Assembly (NCBI RefSeq): GCF_028372415.1
Contig: NC_092873.1
Location: 353,214,660-353,278,659 of the forward strand
Source: Notamacropus eugenii
Taxonomy: Eukaryota > Chordata > Mammalia > Diprotodontia > Macropodidae
Reading direction: 5' to 3'
Length of the DNA: 64,000 bases
Shown here: one piece after another, positions 58,601-64,000 of the stretch
Numbering within the stretch: the first letter of the stretch is position 1
How the letters are laid out: each line of letters begins with the position of its first letter
Notes under the pieces: model-generated
Database searches by the model: none
What the model saw: the letters and a program-made list of their open reading frames with translations, nothing else
Told to the model about the DNA's origin: nothing
Made by a program: the position numbers and the translations under genes

Positions 58601-61119
58601 GGAAACATGTCTGCCTACATTTAACCATCTCCATGGGTATGGCCTCTCTCCTCAGATGTCAACGAAGGGAATATCCAGTTCCTCAAGGGCCTGGTGGGGC
58701 TACTGGAGAGCAACATGGCACTACAGGTGGGTCCCTGATGAGCTAGTAGCTCCTAGGGATCAAGAAGGAGGGTCATGGATAGAGACTGGGCATTGGGTGG
58801 ATGCTAAGAGAAACAATTATCCAGATGCCTAGAATTCTCAAGGGCCGCACCCAAATAACTAGATATTAATATGCATTTCATGTCTGTATGGTCATTGAAC
58901 ATAAGACTGTGTTGTCTACTCTGGTTTTTTAATTGATGGGGATGATCTTACTCTTTAGGAAGATACAGCTCACACTTTCCCCACAAACCCGTGATGATCT
59001 CAGTTGCACACACATGGAGGATATGGGGCAAGGGAAGTAGGGAAAATCCAACCCTTTGGGAATGATTCAACAACTCTTATGTTGGAAGCAAAGGGGCCAG
59101 CTAGAATTAGCCTTGAGTATGATACCCTCAGGGAAGTCAGGGGCATGTTCCCAGGAGGGTTACCTGCCCTGTTTGCCCTTTAACAGGGGAGAGGGTAGCC
59201 AATGGCCTGGCACTGGTAGGAACATTTCTAACTTCTTTGGGCAAGGTTGCCCATCTTCACTTTAAGCCCACAGGAAGCTGAGATGCTGTTACTTCCCTTT
59301 CTTAGAGTTACTCCCCCTTCCTTCTCCAGGTGAATGGTCTTCCTGCACCACTTCCTACATCACCACCTGTGGAACCCAAGGGGACTCCTGCTGAGGCCCC
59401 ACGATCCCCACCAGTTCGTAGGCTTCGCGCAGGACTCCCCAGTGGCTTTCCAGCATGGTTGAACTCTGAGGATGGGGTGGGCAGTCCTGCTACACTGAAC
59501 GAGGCCACCTGTCTATGGGAGGAGAATGTTCAGGATACACTACCTGATGGAACACCTGTATGGGCATCACCAGTGGAGGTGGGTGCTGCATAGAACTTAG
59601 TGGGAGGGGGTAAGTCTAGGTTCCCTAATAATCTTGCAGCCTTCATGAATGGGTTGAAAGTGAGAGTAGTCAACTAGTGTCCATGGAGCCCTTGAAGAAA
59701 TCCACTATTCAACATCTAGGACCAGACACCTTGGGGGTGCTGGTCCTGAAAAGATGCCAGAGAGCATCAAGCTGGAGAGGCTGGCTGATGAGGAGAAGGC
59801 TCATGGCCAGTGCCCTTTTCCCTTCCACAGGAGAATGGAAGACCCAAACTGGAGCTGATTCCCAATTCAGGGGTCTACATTACTCACCACCAGCTAGATG
59901 ACCTATCTCAGGTATCAACAGACAAACCCAAACTGATGACCAGGCGTATGTTGGATTACTTCTTTTCTCGGGAGACGCTGGCCCGCTCCTCTGCCACTGG
60001 TCAACGAATTGCCCATAATAACACCACCATGGAGAAGCCCATCCGGTTGCCTGTTGCTGTGGTCAACGCCATCAAAGGTACCCAGGGGCAGACTTCCGCA
60101 AGGGCAGTGTTTTGTGACTGGGGCAGGAGGGATGGAGTACTATGCACCATTGACTTCTCTCTGGCAGGGGGCCATGCAGTAGTGGCCTGAAGCCTGGCCT
60201 GATGTCCTAGGTTTTTAGTCAGTTTGCTTTGGGGAGGTTATTTTCTTGAGCCCTAACAGTCTTTTTTCTTTTTTTTTTTAAATGGTGACTATTAACATCT
60301 GTCCTTTGGCAGTAGGTGCAATTCTGCTTTCAGAGTTGCGATTGTTAAAACTGGAGAAGAAAAACCTGAGAGATGTTGAGGGTAGAGTTCCAGTTCAGTG
60401 ATGAGCTGTTAAAAAGGGTGGCATTCACTACATTGAGGGATGCATCAGCTGTAATGAGGTAGGAAGCAGGAAAGATTGAGGTGAAAGCTGAGGAATAGCT
60501 GATGGGAGTATCTGCGATGACAACTGAAACAAGATGTATGTAAATCCTTTACAGACAGGAACCTGATGGTCCATACAGGGTTAGGAGGAAGGGGATGGGC
60601 CCCTGTAGGGTTGAAGGGTTTCGAAGCATTCCTCAGTCTGTCTGATGTCCTTCTCTTCCCTTTATCTCCGTGCCCCAACCCCCCCCTCCCCCCGCCCATT
60701 CTTTTCTCCATCTGTGGTTGTGGTAATGATGAAGAGAACTGGGCCTTAGGAGCAGAGAGGAGACATAATTCTCCATTTCTGTGCCAGTTCTCTCTGATTG
60801 GCAGCCTCCTAACAGTTCTAACCTTTGGCATGGCTGAGGCTTAAGGCATTTTGGTTTGATATGGGCAGTGACAAGAGTCTGGGAGACTTAATGCTGTCTT
60901 TCCTTTGCAAACTCGGATCAGAATGGTACTGTTTGGGAGTACACTCTTGCCCACCCCTCATTCCTGGCTTGGAGCTAGATCTGAGCAGCCCCCTTTCTGT
61001 CTTCCCCAGAATATGTCACCAAGGTGTGTGGCCGTGGCTGTAACTTTAATGCCGTCATCAACAGCAAGTGTGGGACCTCAAGGAGGGCAGTCAAGAAGAT
61101 GATTGTTAAGATGGAGTGA
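55443..61119 (+). CDS. BEN-domain protein with coiled coil, divergent from PNPO
   Basis: Six exons fit one frame: 55443-55657 (from ATG), 57266-57900, 58656-58726, 59330-59578, 59831-60077, 61010-61119, total 1527 nt, 508 aa. Seen: an acidic N-terminus, a basic KNRKRPW near 96, a Pro/Gly-rich stretch, a strong heptad coiled coil at about 198-258 (EEAVLRQERRIRELELENQQ), a conserved-looking exon DVNEGNIQFLKGLVGLLESN, then a BEN domain at about 400-500 (SGVYITHHQLDDLSQ; LMTRRMLDYFFSRETLARSS; RLPVAVVNAIKEYVTKV). It resembles BEND4, which also has VYITxxQ and a coiled coil before BEN, but is not BEND4. BEN domains bind DNA or chromatin proteins, so a nuclear regulator is inferred. Uncertain: the exon 2 end (57837 and 57956 are alternative in-phase donors), a longer N-terminus from 55317, and the 3' end, where the stop TGA overlaps a donor-like GTGAGT. 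Confidence 0.85.
55850..55995 (-). mobile_element. MIR-like SINE in BEN-gene intron
   Basis: TTTTGCAGATGAGGAAACTG, GTTGTCCAAGGTCACATAGG and AACCTGGGTTCTCTGACTTG. The rest of the intron to 57265 is unique. Confidence 0.75.
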
Positions 61120-61733
61120 GTGGGGTGAGGGGGGGAATGGGTGGGTCAGGTCCTACAATCTGCTGGCAGATACATACATATATTTATACATTTTTAAAAA
61201 GCACCGTCCAAGCAAACACTGCACCATCAGGATCTGTCTTCAGGAGAGTGGTGCGAATGGATAACCCTTCTCCTAACCCCTGTGTTTTTCTGGGCCTGTT
61301 CCTGTTCTGAGGGCTATAGGATTGAATCCTAGTATGTAGGATCTCATGGGAGCTGTGGTGTCCAGGGTCAGCTGGGCAGAGAAGAGGAAAAAAAAAAAGT
61401 GAGGGAATGATTTCCTTGTTCCATTCCTTTTGGCTCTGACAGCTGGACTCAGAGGCCACAGATTGCGCTGTCTCCCCATTTAGGATGGGGCTCTGGCTGT
61501 ATTCCAACTCCATGCTCTTATATTCATGTACACTCTGGAAGCCAGGTAGCAAGCAGTGTTGATTTAGGGTAGTGAGAGATCAGCTCTGTCCAGGTTGGTC
61601 TCTCCTGCCAGAGGAGGGCTGTGTCTGTAGAGCAGATGGAGACTTCTGCAGTCATCTTGGAGATCAAAATTCATGACCAAAAGACTTCATAGACCTTCTT
61701 GTACATAAAAAGAACATTTCAAACAAAGGTTGT

Positions 61734-61739
61734 ATTAAA
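61734..61739 (+). terminator. Candidate polyadenylation signal of the BEN-domain gene
   Basis: An ATTAAA variant hexamer lies about 615 nt after the stop at 61119 and is followed within 25 nt by TG-rich sequence (TTGCTGCTGCTGATTGTG). If the final exon instead splices on, later AATAAA signals near 63158 and 63622 are alternatives. Confidence 0.4.
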
Positions 61740-61759
61740 TCAAGCTCATTGCTGCTGCT

Positions 61760-63560
61760 GATTGTGCCACCACATCTTCCCATTCTTTCTAGATTATGGA
61801 ATTTTAGAGCTAGAAAGGGACTTTAGAAATCTAGTCCAAGCACCTTATTTTATAGATTGAGAAACTGAGGGCTGTTTTAACTAGAACCGTGAAGATGCAA
61901 ACTGGTGTGGCTCCTTGGCCATGACTGTTCTTTGTAGGTTAGGGTCACAGAACACAGGTGGAGGACTTGCAGGGATACTGTTAACCTTTGCCTGTTGATA
62001 ACAGTGCTTGTCTTAGGGGAATGAAGAGGAAGATATTCCCTAGAAACAATTCCCAGGAAAGGGAGAAACTCTTGCTACCTAGGAGAAAAACATGGAAGCA
62101 GGGGCCTTCTACTGAGGCAGAAAAGAGACGAATTTGTTATTTAATGCTAGAGTTTGGCAATGATTAAATCAAAATATTGTTTGTTAGTATAGTCTATTTG
62201 GGCTGGGGAAATGGTGTTCAGATCTGTGATTTCATCAATGTATATTGAGTTCCCAGTGAAGAAACTTCTTTTTTAATACAGATGGGCAACTGTTCTGTAA
62301 CTTATCATCTTGAACTACCAGTGGAAAAATCAGGTGGACATAACCTATGACTCTGCCAGTGTCTGAGTCCCCAAATAGTCTTCTTTGCCCTTTTGTCTGA
62401 GTTTGGGCAATGTCCTGTTCTTAACACCTGAGTTCCAGGTGGTTATAGTGTGGATTTCACTGCTAGATATAAAGGAAGCATTGGGATGAAGAACATGGGA
62501 CCTGCCTTAGCTGGGGTCAGACCTAACGGTCAGTGTGATTGCAGCATCTCCTTTCTGCCATCCAAAATGTTGTAGGACTGGACACTGGCTCTAGCTCATG
62601 AAGACATGGTTTTAGAACAGGTGTTGGGGGCCACCTAGCTTTGCAGAGAGATGTTTATAAAGTACTTTCCTTACAATAAGTCCTACAAGATGGGTAGTGA
62701 CAAGCGTTACCTTCATTTTACAGATAAGGAAACTGAGACTCACTGAGTTAAGTGACTTATCTTTGGCTAGTGGGGTAGATACTGGGATTCAAACCTAAGT
62801 CTGCTGACTCCAAATTTAGCAACTATATACAATTTAGCCTCCATGCTGTTAAGGTGGAAAGCTGTCTAGCAAATACTGTGGACAAAGGGAATATGGTGGC
62901 TCAGGATAACCTAGCCCCATCTTTAGGGTTCATATTCTTCTTCCAGCAAATAAGAATTCCTTATCAACAAGGAAAACATCTTATATCTTGACTCTTAATC
63001 TAGCTTCATAAGCACCTCGGCACCATGGAGCCGAGTTCATTGACAAGAGTTTTCTCTGGCCTCTTCCCAATGTCACTCCCTTTCTTCTCTGTACCTAGGG
63101 AAAGAAATGCAGAGTGCTTGCTCCTTATTTTCATAACCCATCACACAAGTATCTATTGGAAATAAACTACCCAAGAGGAGACTTACACTCCTGAGAGGCA
63201 CCCTTCTGCCAGCACTGTGGCTGATGGGAGTGCTTCTTCTGGCATCATTTTCTCCTCTGGGTAAACTGGCCTACAGAGGAAAAAATGAGGGCATCTACCC
63301 AAATGGGTCCCCTTTGGGATTATGCCATTACTGGACAGGCATGAATGGGAATACCCAACTTTCTGTAAGTTCAGATGGGAATCCCTGGTAAGGGTAAGAA
63401 AGATAAGGGAGGCCGGGCCCTACATTGCCCTGGGGTCCTTCTCCAAGCTCTTGATGCTCAAGGCTCCATCCCAACCTTGCTTCCTCTACAGTGAAAATTC
63501 TCCAGGATAAAAGACAAAGGAAGCCTCATTACCAAGCTGCTGACTTTGCCTCAGGCAACT
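61760..63560. other. Interval between the BEN gene and the presumed SP2 3' end
   Basis: It contains MIR-like remnants at about 61795-61880 and 62640-62830 (TTTTACAGATAAGGAAACTG). No coding exon is supported. AATAAA hexamers on the plus strand near 63158 and 63622 could be distal ends for the BEN gene. Confidence 0.4.
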
Positions 63561-64000
63561 AAATTTATTAGCAAGAAAAAATTCTTTGTCAGCTCTGTGC
63601 TGACCAACAAAGTACATTGTTAATAAAGGATAACAAATCTGTCACTTAATTCAAAAAACATACCTCAAGCAGTTACAACTAAAAATAAAGTGGATTTTTG
63701 TTTTAATTTAAAAGCCTCAAAAATAACAAGCAATATGTTTTTAAACATGTAGTAGACACAATATTGTCTATTATACAATATACACTATACACAAATGGGA
63801 TCTGACTGGGGATATGGGATGAGAAAAAAGTGGAAAAGGGAGAGGGACAATATGTTTGTGTGTGTGAGGGTTCTTTTTAAAAAAAAAAATCAGATTCCGG
63901 ATTCAAACTGAAATTTTACGTTATTTAGAAGTGAAAAGTCTATGGAGAGGGGGAAAAAAAAAGTTTTTCTGTTCATCATTGTCCAAAGAAACAAAACCCC
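63560..64000 (-). other. Possible 3' UTR of SP2 (by synteny), partial
   Basis: In human, SP2 lies just beyond PNPO and is transcribed in the same direction, so here it should run on the minus strand and end near the right edge. A minus-strand AATAAA is present at 63564-63569 with AT-rich, non-repetitive-looking sequence behind it. No coding exon is within the window, so this is inference from gene order only. Confidence 0.35.

Overview
The window looks like a mammalian, very probably marsupial, nuclear chromosome segment. The evidence is spliced genes with introns full of interspersed repeats, many CORE-SINE copies of the kind seen throughout marsupial genomes, old L2 and CR1/L3 LINE remnants, marsupial-type L1 3' ends, and a half-L1 (HAL1) element. 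The gene order CDK5RAP3 - PRR15L - PNPO matches human 17q21.32 in inverted orientation. I cannot name the species.

Layout. 1-6.4 kb: intergenic, with L2 fragments (one inverted pair), three SINEs and a GATA/homeobox-site-rich block at 5.6-5.96 kb. 6.5-17.5 kb: CDK5RAP3 on the minus strand, 14 coding exons, giving exactly 506 codons plus stop. 17.4-18.1 kb: its CpG-rich promoter. 18-41 kb: gene-poor and repeat-rich, with L2 copies carrying nested SINEs, an L1 3' end with a nested HAL1-type tail, and an apparently complete 2.8 kb HAL1 at 34.56-37.36 kb with a 16-bp target-site duplication. 41.2-47.2 kb: PRR15L on the plus strand, with a probable noncoding first exon and a single coding exon. 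50.6-54.5 kb: PNPO on the minus strand, 7 exons, 268 aa. 54.2-55.7 kb: a CpG island between PNPO and a divergent plus-strand gene. 55.4-61.1 kb: that gene, six coding exons, about 508 aa, with a coiled coil followed by a C-terminal BEN domain. 63.5-64 kb: AT-rich sequence that may be the minus-strand 3' end of SP2, expected here by synteny.

The most interesting item is the BEN-domain gene. I know of no human protein-coding gene in that slot (between PNPO and SP2, divergent from PNPO), so it may be an undescribed or eutherian-lost nuclear factor sharing a promoter region with the vitamin B6 enzyme gene PNPO. Other points of note are a tandem triplication overlapping the PNPO exon 2 splice donor, an altered third IDWG-type motif in CDK5RAP3, and the HAL1 insertion. 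The genes are ordinary neighbours with no common pathway: UFMylation and ER quality control (CDK5RAP3), a small epithelial protein (PRR15L), B6 cofactor synthesis (PNPO) and a probable chromatin or transcription factor.
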